Positions 32,101-40,312 are shown, counted from the first letter of the stretch. The stretch is 40,450 nt of DNA from a bacterium (GCA_024226735.1 JAAELL010000167.1:1-40450), one strand, 5' to 3'. Notes: a model not told the origin generated them from the letters alone. Program-made: numbers and translations.

Positions 32101-32743
32101 GGCGTTCCCCTCCATCATCGGATGCGGCAAGCTGCCGCCCGATCCCCCGTGCTTCTTCGTCGATCTCGACAACCTCGGCACGATCACCCCGCTCGGCCTC
32201 GGGCCGCTCGTGGGTGACCAGATGCGGCTCCTGGCCAACAACCCGAGCGCGCCGATCGACTTCCTCTCCGAGTTCCGCGTGCTCGGCACCAACCTGCCGT
32301 CGCTCGTCATCCGTGGCGAGGAGTTCTTCCCGCCGACGCTCGGCACGCCCTACTGCGGGCCGGCCGTCGTGCACTCCGGCGGCACGTCCGGCAAGATCTT
32401 CGCGACGGGATCGCTCGTCGTGGCGAATAACAACCTGACGCTGCACGCGTTCGACCTGCCCCTCAACCAGTTCGGCTTCCTCTTGGTGAGCCGCAACCAG
32501 GGCATCCTCATGCCTCCCCAGAGCGACGGCACGTTCTGCCTCGGCGCCAACATCGGGCGCTACCAGGGCAACGTGATGAACTCCGGGGCGACTGGCACGA
32601 TGTCGTTCCAGCCCAACCTGGGCGCGATACCCATCAACCCACCCGCGGCCGCGATGGCGGGCGAGAGTTGGAATTGGCAATGGTGGTTCCGGGACAACCC
32701 GACGAACAACCTGACCAACGGTCTGAACACCGTATTCCAGTGA
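29111..32743 (+). CDS. Secreted lamin-tail protein with four long repeats and shared C-terminal module
   Basis: 1210 residues. Start: the ATG at 29111, with GAGGA 8 bases before it and a signal peptide after it (LACAAFGLTALAQAQ). An ATG at 29093 is possible. Residues about 20-240 contain a lamin-tail-like domain (LLLNEIYASHVGTDDQEYVELLGP, LDGFFVLVVEGEG). Four repeats of about 205-215 residues follow, each opening with LTVSNIGSSGCDGVSIDLGE or a close variant (about 252, 457, 670 and 887) and closing with LGTDIPxLxIxGE. Two carry CGKLPPDPPCF. The shared module starts at about 1078 (PYCGPAVVHSGG, LNQFGFLLVS, GESWNWQWWFRD, NLTNGLNTVFQ). Extracellular; function unknown. A GCAA-loop hairpin follows. 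Confidence 0.87.
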   Translation: MNRINPAGLACAAFGLTALAQAQVPLLLNEIYASHVGTDDQEYVELLGPPGMPLDGFFVLVVEGEGGGAGTLDRVWDLNGQVMPPDGFFVLGGAAVPNVDLVLGNTNLIENGTETLYLVQEPTGQIPALLGTDVSNGPNTTVIPGLANVADLVAMIDQGVFAGTDVVYDGAIAIGPDANFFPAGIYRGLDAPNDWCGGSFLDFDDVGNANQPRTPGGPNVPCVPNSFHYNGLLHTTLGSAGMAVDNTSGRLVVSNIGSSGCDGVSIDLGESTGTTLGEIELPLTLPPPGPCGITAVGSLQGAVQPVSGLSVNPVGGPVPMNQLRADFSPLGSPTSSIELFLGGQLVFQQPQSPGPIFSPPPTCVANCGPFRDTITIDVAFPQGPIPITIPGGPTVQADAIRFLPDNPQVLPDDIRVLDLLGTDIPRVAIGDEALGYFGNNHRALGEAQLRAGHDHLTISNIGSSGKDGVSIDLGIEHEDIGFVAELDPVDLTVAGSGFSAEAFGSFAGNPGSSLGSAAYNNNGGTVQASADFSPLGASMVRTEYYLNSQFQGSTELPQGLLGDVLPGPGGPPLIVGCGKLPPDPPCFVILIDRPAFFLPNGGTAQFPFDCIRILAIDAPSPIDSLTDLWLRGTDIPDLVITGEHDSGRFEGFQHNSTGTARLDASGGTLTVSNIGSSGLDGVRIDIGELTDVFRVEAGMPVMPPPPGISCLTTATGQLLGAPSPGDLSSLGGVVLPTGDVQIEPNFLPLGSQTNTVELFLQGQLVFQQSGLSGPGCIFPPPPTCVSTCGCPPGGPFFIGLEFPLPLPVQIPGGPTILADGLVMTPDNPSQQVEVVTGFKSGGLCPTSAVWFDNPFICILDELAKIFGNFHSSLGDADTSYSRDHLTVSNIGSSGCDGVSIDLGETTEGFSAVLEPVDLSTDGNAIVVEASGSFGGVLNSPLGSAGCSNSGGQIRAFADFSAIGSSTVRIEVFNQGNFVGAGVVQGGGPVAVVTAGPTAFPSIIGCGKLPPDPPCFFVDLDNLGTITPLGLGPLVGDQMRLLANNPSAPIDFLSEFRVLGTNLPSLVIRGEEFFPPTLGTPYCGPAVVHSGGTSGKIFATGSLVVANNNLTLHAFDLPLNQFGFLLVSRNQGILMPPQSDGTFCLGANIGRYQGNVMNSGATGTMSFQPNLGAIPINPPAAAMAGESWNWQWWFRDNPTNNLTNGLNTVFQ

Positions 32744-32750
32744 TGAGCCC

Positions 32751-32778
32751 GCGCCCCCATCCGCAAGGGTGGGGGCGC
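32751..32778 (+). terminator. Terminator-like hairpin with GCAA loop
   Basis: A 12-bp stem (GCGCCCCCATCC with one G-U pair) is closed by a GCAA tetraloop, 7 bases after the stop. The sequence resembles the hairpin at 10290-10326 (CGCCCCC, GCAAG, GGTGGGGGCG), though only a short AA follows here. Confidence 0.65.
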
Positions 32779-32798
32779 AATGCGGCGGGCCGAGCTTC

Positions 32799-34223
32799 TC
32801 AGCTCGGGATCAGACGCCTGATCACGTCACTCGCTGAGTAGGAGCGTGCCCCCGGAGCAAGGAACTCCGCGACGGTGGCCACGTCGTCGCCGGAGGTGAC
32901 GAGTGCGGGCTCGTACTCGCCGTTGTCCAGCACTTGTCCGAGGCCGATGTTCGCCATGAGCCCGTTGCACACGCACTTGCGGCTGCTTGTTTCCTTCGGA
33001 TCGCCGCCCTTGCGCTCGAAGTCGCTGGCGGGCTCTGCGGAACAACGCCACCCGAGCGTGCCGTCCGGCCTGCAGTACGCGTGGCGCAAGTAGCCCAGGT
33101 CACACGTGCGCTTGCGGTCCTCGTAGACGGCGGGATCGGACAGTGTGTCCGGCAGGTCGACGACCTTGAAGGGAAAGCCCGTCGGTGAGGCGAGCGGGTC
33201 GGTGAAGACGCGCGCTTCGCCCTGCGCGCTCAACGCGAGCACTTTGGCCTTCAGCTCGGGCTTCAGTCCCGACTCCTCGCAGTAGGCGAAGGCCGTGCCG
33301 ACCTGAATCCCTACGGCTCCGAGACCGCGCGCCACGTCGATCGATTGCGGGTGTCCGAACGAGCCGGCGAGCCAGAAGGGGAGCCCCAGCGCCACGAGTG
33401 CGGCGAGATCGGGCACGTCGCGCTCGCCGTATATCGGCTCGCCCTCCGCGCTCATCTGCACCCGGCCGCGCGGCGGCGCGTTGTGCCCCCCCGCGGAATG
33501 TCCCTCCACCACGAACCCGTCTATCGGCCCGGTGGCCTTGCGCAGCAGCGCGGTCGCGACGGTCGTGCTTGCGATGATCGCGAGGAAGCGTGGCCGCGCC
33601 AGCTCGGGAGTGCCACCGTCCGAGACCGACGCCGGGTCGAAGTGCGTTCGGAAGTCGCAGCCTGCGGCCGCATCGCGGACATCCAGACGAAGCTCGGCGG
33701 GGCGCCCCGCGGCGAGCCGTTCGATCGCCTCGGGGATCGCAATGGGGATCCCCGCGCCCATGAGGACGTAGTCCACGCCAGCCAGCATTGCGCCAAAGAG
33801 CGAAGGCAGTGTCGGGAGCTGGATCTTCTCGAGGTAGTTGATCCCGACGGGGTGGTCGTGTCCTTCCTTGGCGAGGAAGACCTCGGCGAAGTTGGACGCG
33901 ATGAGTAATTCCAAGAGCGGCTTGCCGGGCGCCGCGCTCAGGATCGGCTTGGCGGCGAAACGCTTCGCTGGCGGCTTGCCACCCGGGACGAAGTAGCGAT
34001 CGATGATGCGCTGCGCCACGCCCGGAAGCGGAAGGTGGTCGAGGGCGCGGCGCATCGAGCCACACGCGTCCCCGATCTGGAGCCGCCTGATGAGGATCAA
34101 GTCGAGTGCGGTGCCCGCGACGACACCGAGCTGACCGGCGAGCGACACGCTGCGCGCGAGGCGCCAGTCGGAGACGCCCGCGCCCATGCCGCCTTGGATA
34201 ATCGTGGGGAGGGCTCGCATCAT
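32799..34223 (-). CDS. Nitronate monooxygenase-type flavoprotein (PF03060)
   Basis: 474 residues without signal peptide. The N-terminus PTIIQGGMGAGVSDWRLARSVSLAGQLGVVAGTALD is the standard opening of the 2-nitropropane dioxygenase/NMO TIM barrel that binds FMN. Other matches are VDYVLMGAGIP, DGFVVEGHSAGGHNAPPR with the histidines typical of the active site, LPFWLAGSFGHP and GAVGIQVGTAFAYCEESG. The protein is longer than usual class I enzymes. It ends with several cysteines (RTCDLGYLRHAYCRPDG, WRCSAE, KCVCNGLMANIG), a tail known in the longer NMO/PfaD-like members. Family members oxidise nitronates; the true substrate here is open. The adjacent tandem ATGs at 34221 and 34218 give equivalent starts. 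Confidence 0.85.
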   Translation of the reverse strand: MMRALPTIIQGGMGAGVSDWRLARSVSLAGQLGVVAGTALDLILIRRLQIGDACGSMRRALDHLPLPGVAQRIIDRYFVPGGKPPAKRFAAKPILSAAPGKPLLELLIASNFAEVFLAKEGHDHPVGINYLEKIQLPTLPSLFGAMLAGVDYVLMGAGIPIAIPEAIERLAAGRPAELRLDVRDAAAGCDFRTHFDPASVSDGGTPELARPRFLAIIASTTVATALLRKATGPIDGFVVEGHSAGGHNAPPRGRVQMSAEGEPIYGERDVPDLAALVALGLPFWLAGSFGHPQSIDVARGLGAVGIQVGTAFAYCEESGLKPELKAKVLALSAQGEARVFTDPLASPTGFPFKVVDLPDTLSDPAVYEDRKRTCDLGYLRHAYCRPDGTLGWRCSAEPASDFERKGGDPKETSSRKCVCNGLMANIGLGQVLDNGEYEPALVTSGDDVATVAEFLAPGARSYSASDVIRRLIPS

Positions 34224-34312
34224 CCACGATACTGTCCCAAAGGGCGACGGCGAATTGCCATGCGACCGAGTGCGTAGGGGTGCGTACGGCGAAGGCCTGA
34301 TGGCTCGACCAG

Positions 34313-34747
34313 CTACTCGCGCCCCGTTTGGGTCATCAGGGACTCGAGGAGCACGGCGAGCGCCCGGCGGACGTCCCGCGAGCCGTGCAGGACCAGGTAG
34401 TTGGCCATGCGCAGGAGGCGTAGCTCCTCCTTGCCGTAGCGGACGCGGCTGGAGCCGGGCGAGCGTCCGTGCTCACTGCGGATCAGCTCTCCGATGCAGT
34501 CGCCGGATGCGGTGACCGGGCAGACGTGCTGGCGAGAGGTCGCCTTGTCCGCGCTTACCAGGAATAGCTCCGACGTCGGAACGCCGAGCGCCTTTGCCAG
34601 TCGCGCGAGGGTGCGCATCGTTGGCTGGATGTGTCCGTTCTCGATGCGCGAGACGTACGACGTCGCCAAGCCTGCTCGTGCGCCAACCTCTTTCTGGGTC
34701 AAGCCCTGCTTCTGTCGGATGCGCAGGACCGCCTTGCCGATGCTCAT
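34313..34747 (-). CDS. XRE-family helix-turn-helix regulator
   Basis: 144 residues. The HTH_3 domain spans 1-65: AVLRIRQKQGLTQKEVGARAGLATSYVSRIENGHIQPTMRTLARLAKALGVPTSELF. The C-terminal 75 residues (CPVTASGDCIGELIRSEHG, RVRYGKEELRLLRMANYLVLHGSRDVRRALAVLLESL) form a helical part of unknown function with two cysteines. Start: the ATG at 34747, because the HTH begins there and GAGGAAGG lies 9 bases upstream; a longer frame to 34840 adds only basic low-complexity sequence. The gene is divergent from the 34905/35033 pair, with an imperfect palindrome between them that may be its operator. Confidence 0.85.
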   Translation of the reverse strand: MSIGKAVLRIRQKQGLTQKEVGARAGLATSYVSRIENGHIQPTMRTLARLAKALGVPTSELFLVSADKATSRQHVCPVTASGDCIGELIRSEHGRSPGSSRVRYGKEELRLLRMANYLVLHGSRDVRRALAVLLESLMTQTGRE

Positions 34748-34748
34748 C

Positions 34749-34781
34749 GGGTTCGCCCTTCCTCTGGGGTTCGCCTTCCTC
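34749..34781. repeat. Tandem copies of the ribosome-binding segment of the XRE gene
   Basis: GGGTTCGCCCTTCCTC (34749-34764) is followed by GGGTTCGCCTTCCTC (34767-34781). On the minus strand each copy carries GAGGAAGG or a near copy, so the XRE mRNA has two similar Shine-Dalgarno segments 18 bases apart. Only the nearer has good spacing to the ATG. Confidence 0.65.
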
Positions 34782-34832
34782 CGGAGTTCTCTGTCGCGCG
34801 ACGAGACGAATAGTTGCGAAACACACCCGGGA

Positions 34833-34850
34833 GTTGACACATGAGTTAAC
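34833..34850. promoter_or_regulatory. Imperfect palindrome between divergent genes
   Basis: GTTGAC-ACATGA-GTTAAC is an 18-base inverted repeat with 7 of 9 positions paired. It lies in a locally A+T-richer gap between the XRE gene and the coupled secreted genes. A plausible operator for the XRE regulator, but only one copy was seen. Confidence 0.4.
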
Positions 34851-34904
34851 TAAAGCGGAAACCTCGTCGCCAGTTCATGCTTGTCTAAATACCATTCAGA
34901 AGAT

Positions 34905-35036
34905 ATGTCCTTCAGTCCCAAGTTCTCCTTCCTGCCGTTCCTCGCCATCTGCAGCTTGGCCTTCGCTGCGTCGATGGGGGGGCTTGTCCAGCCTGCGCGG
35001 GGCGAGATCACGGCCGCGGAGCTCGATCTACCATGA
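34905..35036 (+). CDS. Small signal-peptide-like protein coupled to the next gene
   Basis: A 43-residue frame: MSFSPKFSFLPFLAICSLAF followed by AASMGGLVQPARGEITAAELDLP. The N-terminal 25 residues look like a signal peptide or short membrane helix. The stop overlaps the ATG of the 1751-residue gene as ATGA, which argues that it is translated and coupled. The ribosome site is weak (AGAAG only 2 bases away). Alternatively it is leader sequence that once belonged to the large gene and was cut off by a frameshift; the large gene has a signal-like N-terminus of its own, which speaks against that. Confidence 0.45.
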   Translation: MSFSPKFSFLPFLAICSLAFAASMGGLVQPARGEITAAELDLP

Positions 35037-38000
35037 TCCTCGCCTCGCTCGCTCTCGTCCTGATACCCGGGGGGCCCGCCGGCGGTTCCCCTGCGGAGTT
35101 CGCTGTGCCCGTGGTCGAGTTTGCCCTCGCGGCACAGGATGTCGATGAGGACGGCGGGGCCGTGACGGTGAAGGTCAAGCTGTCCGAGATCCACGCGGAC
35201 GACGTCAGCGTGCCGTACACGCTCAGTGGCTCGGCGATTCTGGGGGTCGACTTCACGGTCGATCCGAGCCCGCTGCTGATCCCCGCGGGAAACCTCACCG
35301 CCGACATCGGTCTGACCTTGCTCGACGATCTCCTGCACGAGTTCGACGAGACGATCGTCTTGACGCTCGGGACGCCGACGAACGCGACGCTCGGGGCGGA
35401 GACCGTGCACACGGTGACGATCTTGGACGATGATTCTCCGCCCACCGTCGACTTCCAGTCTCCGCGTGCCCAAGCGCGTGAGGACGTTGGAGTCGTTCAC
35501 GTGCCGGTCGTGCTCGACGCCGCCGCGGGTCGCGACGTCACCATTCCCTTCCTGCACTCGGGTTCCGCTCAGCACCCCGCCGACTACTCCATCGTTTCCA
35601 GTCCGCTCGTGATCGCCGCCGGGCAGACGACGGCGACGATCGACATCACGCTGGTGGACGATGCGATGGACGAGCAGTGGGAGCGCGTTCGGATCGACCT
35701 GGATGCGGGACTGGAGGGTGCGACGGCCGGCAGAGTCGTCCAGTACGACCTGCTCGTGATCGACGACGACGGGATTACCTCGGATCCCGTCGTACAGGGA
35801 CTGCGTCCTGGCGCTGGCGTGCTGGCGTTCCCGAGTCAGCGGGTGGGTGAGACTCTCGCGATGCAGACCCTCACCCTCATGAACACCCAGAGCACTGCGA
35901 TCGCGTTGGTCGGCGCCGTCGTCGAGGGCGAGCATCCATCCGACTTCCAGCCCGTTCTACCGGGCGGCCTGCCGCTAACGCTCGAACCCGGAGATGCCGT
36001 TGGGATCGACGTTGCGTTCGTTCCCACGACGGGCGGGCTCCGGCGCGCCAACCTGCTCATCGTCCAGAGCCCGAGCGGCGTGCCCGAGACGCGAGTCCAG
36101 CTTCAGGGGACGGCCTACGGTCAGGCGGGAGCCGAGGTGCTCGTCAACGCGGGGCCCGCCCCGTTCAACGATTCCCTTGGCCAGCAGTGGGCGGCCGATC
36201 ATGGCTTTGCGGGTGGAGCGCACCTCGTCTGGCCGGGCCCGATCGACGGCACCGTCGACGATCCGCTCTATCATGTCGCGCGCTTCGGACCGAGCTTCCA
36301 CTACGGCTTCGAGCTGCCGAACGGGGTTTACGAGCTGCGCCTCTCGATCGCCGACACCGTGATGACCCAGACGGGGTGGCGCGTGTTCGATGTCGTGGCC
36401 GAGGGCGCGACGCTCCTGGACGATCTCGATCTCGTCGCGGTCGCCGGTACCCGTACGGCGTGGCAATCGCCCGCGCTGCGCGTCGACCTTCAGGACGGCA
36501 CGTTCGATCTCGACTTTGCCGCGTCGGTCGGCGACGCCCTCGTCTCGGCGCTGGAGATCCGCTCCGTCCCTGTCCTCGCCGCGCTCGAACCCGAGTTCGA
36601 TTTCGGTGCAGTCGATCCGGGCGGCTCCGCCGAGCTCGCGTTGAGCCTGACGAACTCGGGTCTGCACGATGGTCACCTGACGAGCGTGACTTTCGAGCTC
36701 GACGCCCAAAGCTACGGCAGTGGCGAGGAGTTCTACGTCGAGATCGCTGGAGTCCAATTCCACGGTGGTGCAACGACCGTCGTGCACGCGGTCGATCTGC
36801 CGATCCCGGCCGGGCAGACAACTCTGCTGCCGGTCTTCTTCAAGCCGTCGGTCCACGCCGATCACCGCCTGACCCTGCGCCTGGAGGGCGACTTCGAGGA
36901 GACGCTCGAGACGACTCTGATCGCGACCGGTGCAGCTGGCATCGGTTGGGGCTACTTGCACCCGGTCCTGGCGCAGGAGCTCGACCCAGTCGTGGACTAC
37001 GACAGCGACGGCGGCGAGGTCGTCGGGCTGATCGGTTTCGCATCGCACACGCACGAGTCGGGCCGGTCGATCGTCGGCTGGGAGTGGGCGGAGGGTGGGC
37101 TGCCGTTCTCCACCGCCCCGGACCCGACGCGACTCTTCCCGGCCGGTGAGTCGATCGTGGAGCTCACGATCACCGATGACGGAGGGCCACCCAGCTCGGC
37201 GACGGACTCGATGGTGGTCGAAGTCCATCCCGTCCACGCGGTGCCGGGCGTCCTCGCTTCCTACTACGAGGACCCGGGGACCGGGACCGTGTTCTTGCTC
37301 GACAACGTGCCGTCGCACCCGGACTACATCGGGCGCATCGAAGACCTTCGCGTCGAGGCGCAGGGGGGGCTCGTGGGGGGCTCGCCCTTCGCCGGCGGGG
37401 TCATGGTTCGACTGCGGGCCAGCTTCGACGTCGCCCAGGAGCAAGCCTTTCACTTCGTGGCGACAGGCGGTGTCGACACGCGGGTCGAGGTCGACGGCGC
37501 GCCGCACACCCAGGCGACTGTGCTGGCGGTCGGCGCACACGCACTCGAGGCACGATTCGCGATCGACGACCTCGGCGATCTGCCCGCCGTCCTCACGGCC
37601 TCCATCGGAGGGCAGCCGGCGCCGAGCTTCGGTGCCTCGCTCACGCACGACCTGTCGGTCGAGCCACCACTCATCCACGAGATGCCCAGCACGGGCAGCG
37701 ATGCGGGGGGTATCCCGATCACGATCCGGGGCTTCGCCCTGTTGCCACCGGACTCCGTGGTCGTTCATTGGGGAGGGACCGACCTGGATGGGGCGTACTT
37801 CACGAGCTGGTCCCCGACGGAGCTCCGCTTCCTCTCGCCGCCCGGCAGTGGCTCGGTGCAGGTCAGCGTGGAGACTCCCGCGGGTACGAGCCCGCTGCGT
37901 ACGTACACGTACCTGCCGTCGGGGCCGGTGCCGCCCGCTTGGACCGAGCTTGCGAGCGTGAATCTCGGCGCGCCGACGACGGCCGCGTTCGGTCCGGACG

Positions 38001-40288
38001 GTCGGCTCTACGTCGGGCAGCTCTCCGGCCACATCACGGCCATCACGTTCGACGAGGACTACGCCGTGACGGCGATGCAGCAGTACGCGGGGGTGTCGGG
38101 GCTGACGAACTACGACCTGTGCGGCCTCGCGTTCGCGCCCTACGACGACCCCCTCGGGCCGGTGCGCATCTACGTCGCCCACGGTGAGCACTGGCTCAAC
38201 GGGGGCGGCTCGTTCCCGGGCCCCTCCGACTTCACGGGTCAAGTCTCGCTGCTCACCGGACCGGACTTCGACGCTCCGCAGGGGATCATCACGCAGCTCC
38301 CGACGTCGAACCACGATCACGGCGTGAACGGCCTCGTCTTCGATGGGAACGGCGACCTCTTGATCTGCGTTGGGGGCAACACGAACGCGGGCGTGCGCTG
38401 GCCCACGATCGGCGATGTCCCGGAGTCGCCGTTGAGTGGTGCGATCGTCAAGGCGGTGCTGTCCAAGCCCGGTTTCGATGGTCAGGTCTTGTACGAGCAC
38501 TCGACGACGGGCCAGCCGGTCGACGACCAGGTCCTCGGAGGCGAGATCGACGTCGCCTCCGGGGTCGACGTGTTCGTCCACGCCATGGGGCTGCGGAACG
38601 CCTACGACCTGGTCCTCACGACGCGCGGCCTCCTGTACGCGACCGACAACGGGCCGAACAATGGCTTTGGTCCGGCATCGACGGGGCCGAGCAGCCAGGC
38701 TGGACACGCGCACGCGCCAGACGAGCTGCTGCTCATCGAGCGCGGTGACTACTACGGGCATCCCAACCGAAGTCGCGGACGGTACGAGCCGCGCGAAAAC
38801 GTCTACAAGGACCCGTGGGTGGTGGCCGAGCCCGAGATCTTCGTTCAGGCCACGGCGATCCTGGAGGCCTCGACGAACGGCATCTGCGAGTACCGATCAA
38901 CGTGCTTCAACAGCGCGATTCGCGGACAGCTCGTCGTTCAGAAGTGGAACGAGCTGCCGAGCCTGATCGAGCTCGGAGCGGACGGCCGCAGCGTCGTGTC
39001 GGTCACTCCGATCGCGGTGCCCGCTCTCAACGGGCTCGACGTCATCGCGGGGCCGGGAGGCGCGCTCCTGGCCACGCATTTCACATTCAATCGCCTCGAG
39101 ATCATGGTGCCGAACGACGTTGCGGCGACGGGGCTGGTCGCCTACGACATCACGCCGTGGCGAGCACCGGCCGGCGGCGGCCAGCGCTTCGTGATCGGCG
39201 GCGAGGGATTCGGCAGCTTGGCCGATACCGATGTGCGCTTCGGCGGCGCACCCGCAACGCTGACTGCCGTGTCGGCACGCCGGATCATCGGCCTCGTCCC
39301 TCCGAGCGTCGTCGGCGCTACGGACCTGATGGACATCGAGGTCCAGGTGGGGATCGACGCCGTCTTGATCTCGGATGCCTTTAAGTACATGCAGCCCGTA
39401 CCGGGGATGGAGCTCGGGACGTGGCGCGCGGGCGCCGAGCTTCCGGTCCCGCTCGAGCTCGAAGCGACCGCGGTCCTGGGCGATGCGTTGTACGGGATTG
39501 CGGGCGGGGTCCCGGCGGCGTACGCCTACGACCTAGGCGCCGGAACGTGGTCGCCCGTGTCGGCGCCTGCACTCGTCGGAGACCGGAACGCGTGCGTGGG
39601 GCTGGACGAAAAGCTCTTCCTCTTCGGCGGCACCGGAGCGGCGAGTGGGAAAGTGCAGATCTACGATGCGGTCCTGGGCACATGGTCCCAAGGTGCGGAC
39701 ATGCCGTGGCTGGGCGCGGGCAGCTCGGCGGTGGCGGTCGGCAATCAGATTCATGTGATGGGAGGTCAAGTCGGCACGAGTGTCGTCTCCGACCACGGCG
39801 TCTACGACCCGGGCTCGGACACGTGGAATCCGGCTGGGCCCCCGGCCCCGATGCCAACCGCGGTCGCCGACGCGGCCATTGGCACGGACGGCACGCGCGT
39901 GTTCGTGTTTGGCGGTCGCTCTGTTGCGGCGCCGAGCCCCGGACTCGACGTCGTTCAGGTGTACGATCCGAACACGGACATCTGGGATACGAGCGATCAA
40001 CCCGGGGCGACGCTCGAGCCGATGCCGCTGGCGCGTGCTGGCACGCGCCGAGCCGTGCACTACTTCGGAGAGTTTCTGGTCATCGGGGGCGCATCCGGCT
40101 CGCTCGCCTTCGAGGACGTGCACGCCTACGACCCCGTCGCGAACACTTGGCGGACGGACGCGCCGCTGCCCGCCGCGCGGCACGCGATTGCCCCGGTCCG
40201 GTTTCAGAGTCGCGTGTTCGTGGCGGGGGGCAGCTCTGCGCCAGGCTCGCCCCCGAGCGCACGACTGGAAGTGTTCACGGACCAGTAG
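35033..40288 (+). CDS. Giant multidomain secreted protein (Calx-beta, malectin-like, TIG, propeller, kelch)
   Basis: 1751 residues with a short signal (MILASLALVLIPGGPAGGSPA). In order: two Calx-beta domains (about 25-245; VDEDGGAVTVKVKLS, VDFTVDPSPLLIPAG, LTLLDDLLHEFDETI, VTILDDD); a choice-of-anchor-D-like domain; a malectin-like sugar-binding domain (about 365-510; VLVNAGPAPFNDSLGQQWAAD, NGVYELRLSIADT); a second anchor-D-like domain; a PKD-like domain; a PA14-like domain (about 736-875; GVLASYYEDPG); a TIG domain; a glucose/sorbosone-dehydrogenase-type propeller (about 968-1360; SNHDHGVNGLVFDGNGDLLICVGGN, GLRNAYDLVLTTRGLLYATDNG, RGDYYGHPNRSRGRY); a second TIG; and C-terminal kelch blades (about 1460-1751). 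Quinone-binding residues are not verified, so the propeller may only bind. Unlike its large neighbours it lacks the shared C-terminal module. Probably a surface carbohydrate-binding protein. Confidence 0.88.
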   Translation: MILASLALVLIPGGPAGGSPAEFAVPVVEFALAAQDVDEDGGAVTVKVKLSEIHADDVSVPYTLSGSAILGVDFTVDPSPLLIPAGNLTADIGLTLLDDLLHEFDETIVLTLGTPTNATLGAETVHTVTILDDDSPPTVDFQSPRAQAREDVGVVHVPVVLDAAAGRDVTIPFLHSGSAQHPADYSIVSSPLVIAAGQTTATIDITLVDDAMDEQWERVRIDLDAGLEGATAGRVVQYDLLVIDDDGITSDPVVQGLRPGAGVLAFPSQRVGETLAMQTLTLMNTQSTAIALVGAVVEGEHPSDFQPVLPGGLPLTLEPGDAVGIDVAFVPTTGGLRRANLLIVQSPSGVPETRVQLQGTAYGQAGAEVLVNAGPAPFNDSLGQQWAADHGFAGGAHLVWPGPIDGTVDDPLYHVARFGPSFHYGFELPNGVYELRLSIADTVMTQTGWRVFDVVAEGATLLDDLDLVAVAGTRTAWQSPALRVDLQDGTFDLDFAASVGDALVSALEIRSVPVLAALEPEFDFGAVDPGGSAELALSLTNSGLHDGHLTSVTFELDAQSYGSGEEFYVEIAGVQFHGGATTVVHAVDLPIPAGQTTLLPVFFKPSVHADHRLTLRLEGDFEETLETTLIATGAAGIGWGYLHPVLAQELDPVVDYDSDGGEVVGLIGFASHTHESGRSIVGWEWAEGGLPFSTAPDPTRLFPAGESIVELTITDDGGPPSSATDSMVVEVHPVHAVPGVLASYYEDPGTGTVFLLDNVPSHPDYIGRIEDLRVEAQGGLVGGSPFAGGVMVRLRASFDVAQEQAFHFVATGGVDTRVEVDGAPHTQATVLAVGAHALEARFAIDDLGDLPAVLTASIGGQPAPSFGASLTHDLSVEPPLIHEMPSTGSDAGGIPITIRGFALLPPDSVVVHWGGTDLDGAYFTSWSPTELRFLSPPGSGSVQVSVETPAGTSPLRTYTYLPSGPVPPAWTELASVNLGAPTTAAFGPDGRLYVGQLSGHITAITFDEDYAVTAMQQYAGVSGLTNYDLCGLAFAPYDDPLGPVRIYVAHGEHWLNGGGSFPGPSDFTGQVSLLTGPDFDAPQGIITQLPTSNHDHGVNGLVFDGNGDLLICVGGNTNAGVRWPTIGDVPESPLSGAIVKAVLSKPGFDGQVLYEHSTTGQPVDDQVLGGEIDVASGVDVFVHAMGLRNAYDLVLTTRGLLYATDNGPNNGFGPASTGPSSQAGHAHAPDELLLIERGDYYGHPNRSRGRYEPRENVYKDPWVVAEPEIFVQATAILEASTNGICEYRSTCFNSAIRGQLVVQKWNELPSLIELGADGRSVVSVTPIAVPALNGLDVIAGPGGALLATHFTFNRLEIMVPNDVAATGLVAYDITPWRAPAGGGQRFVIGGEGFGSLADTDVRFGGAPATLTAVSARRIIGLVPPSVVGATDLMDIEVQVGIDAVLISDAFKYMQPVPGMELGTWRAGAELPVPLELEATAVLGDALYGIAGGVPAAYAYDLGAGTWSPVSAPALVGDRNACVGLDEKLFLFGGTGAASGKVQIYDAVLGTWSQGADMPWLGAGSSAVAVGNQIHVMGGQVGTSVVSDHGVYDPGSDTWNPAGPPAPMPTAVADAAIGTDGTRVFVFGGRSVAAPSPGLDVVQVYDPNTDIWDTSDQPGATLEPMPLARAGTRRAVHYFGEFLVIGGASGSLAFEDVHAYDPVANTWRTDAPLPAARHAIAPVRFQSRVFVAGGSSAPGSPPSARLEVFTDQ

Positions 40289-40310
40289 ACGTGTTCACGG
40301 ACCAGTAGAC
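40271..40310 (+). repeat. 20-bp tandem duplication across the stop codon
   Basis: GTGTTCACGGACCAGTAGAC occurs twice, head to tail. The first copy contains the last five codons and the stop of the 1751-residue protein gene; the second is untranslated. The copies are identical, so the event is recent, and it ends 2 bases before the repeat element at 40313. Confidence 0.9.
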
Positions 40311-40312
40311 GG

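Noticed and set aside
35975..38761. A 928-residue open frame antisense to the giant secreted protein
   Set aside because: The long antisense frame is a by-product of high G+C; its translation is Arg/Asp/Val-rich without domains, while the plus strand has recognisable domains throughout.
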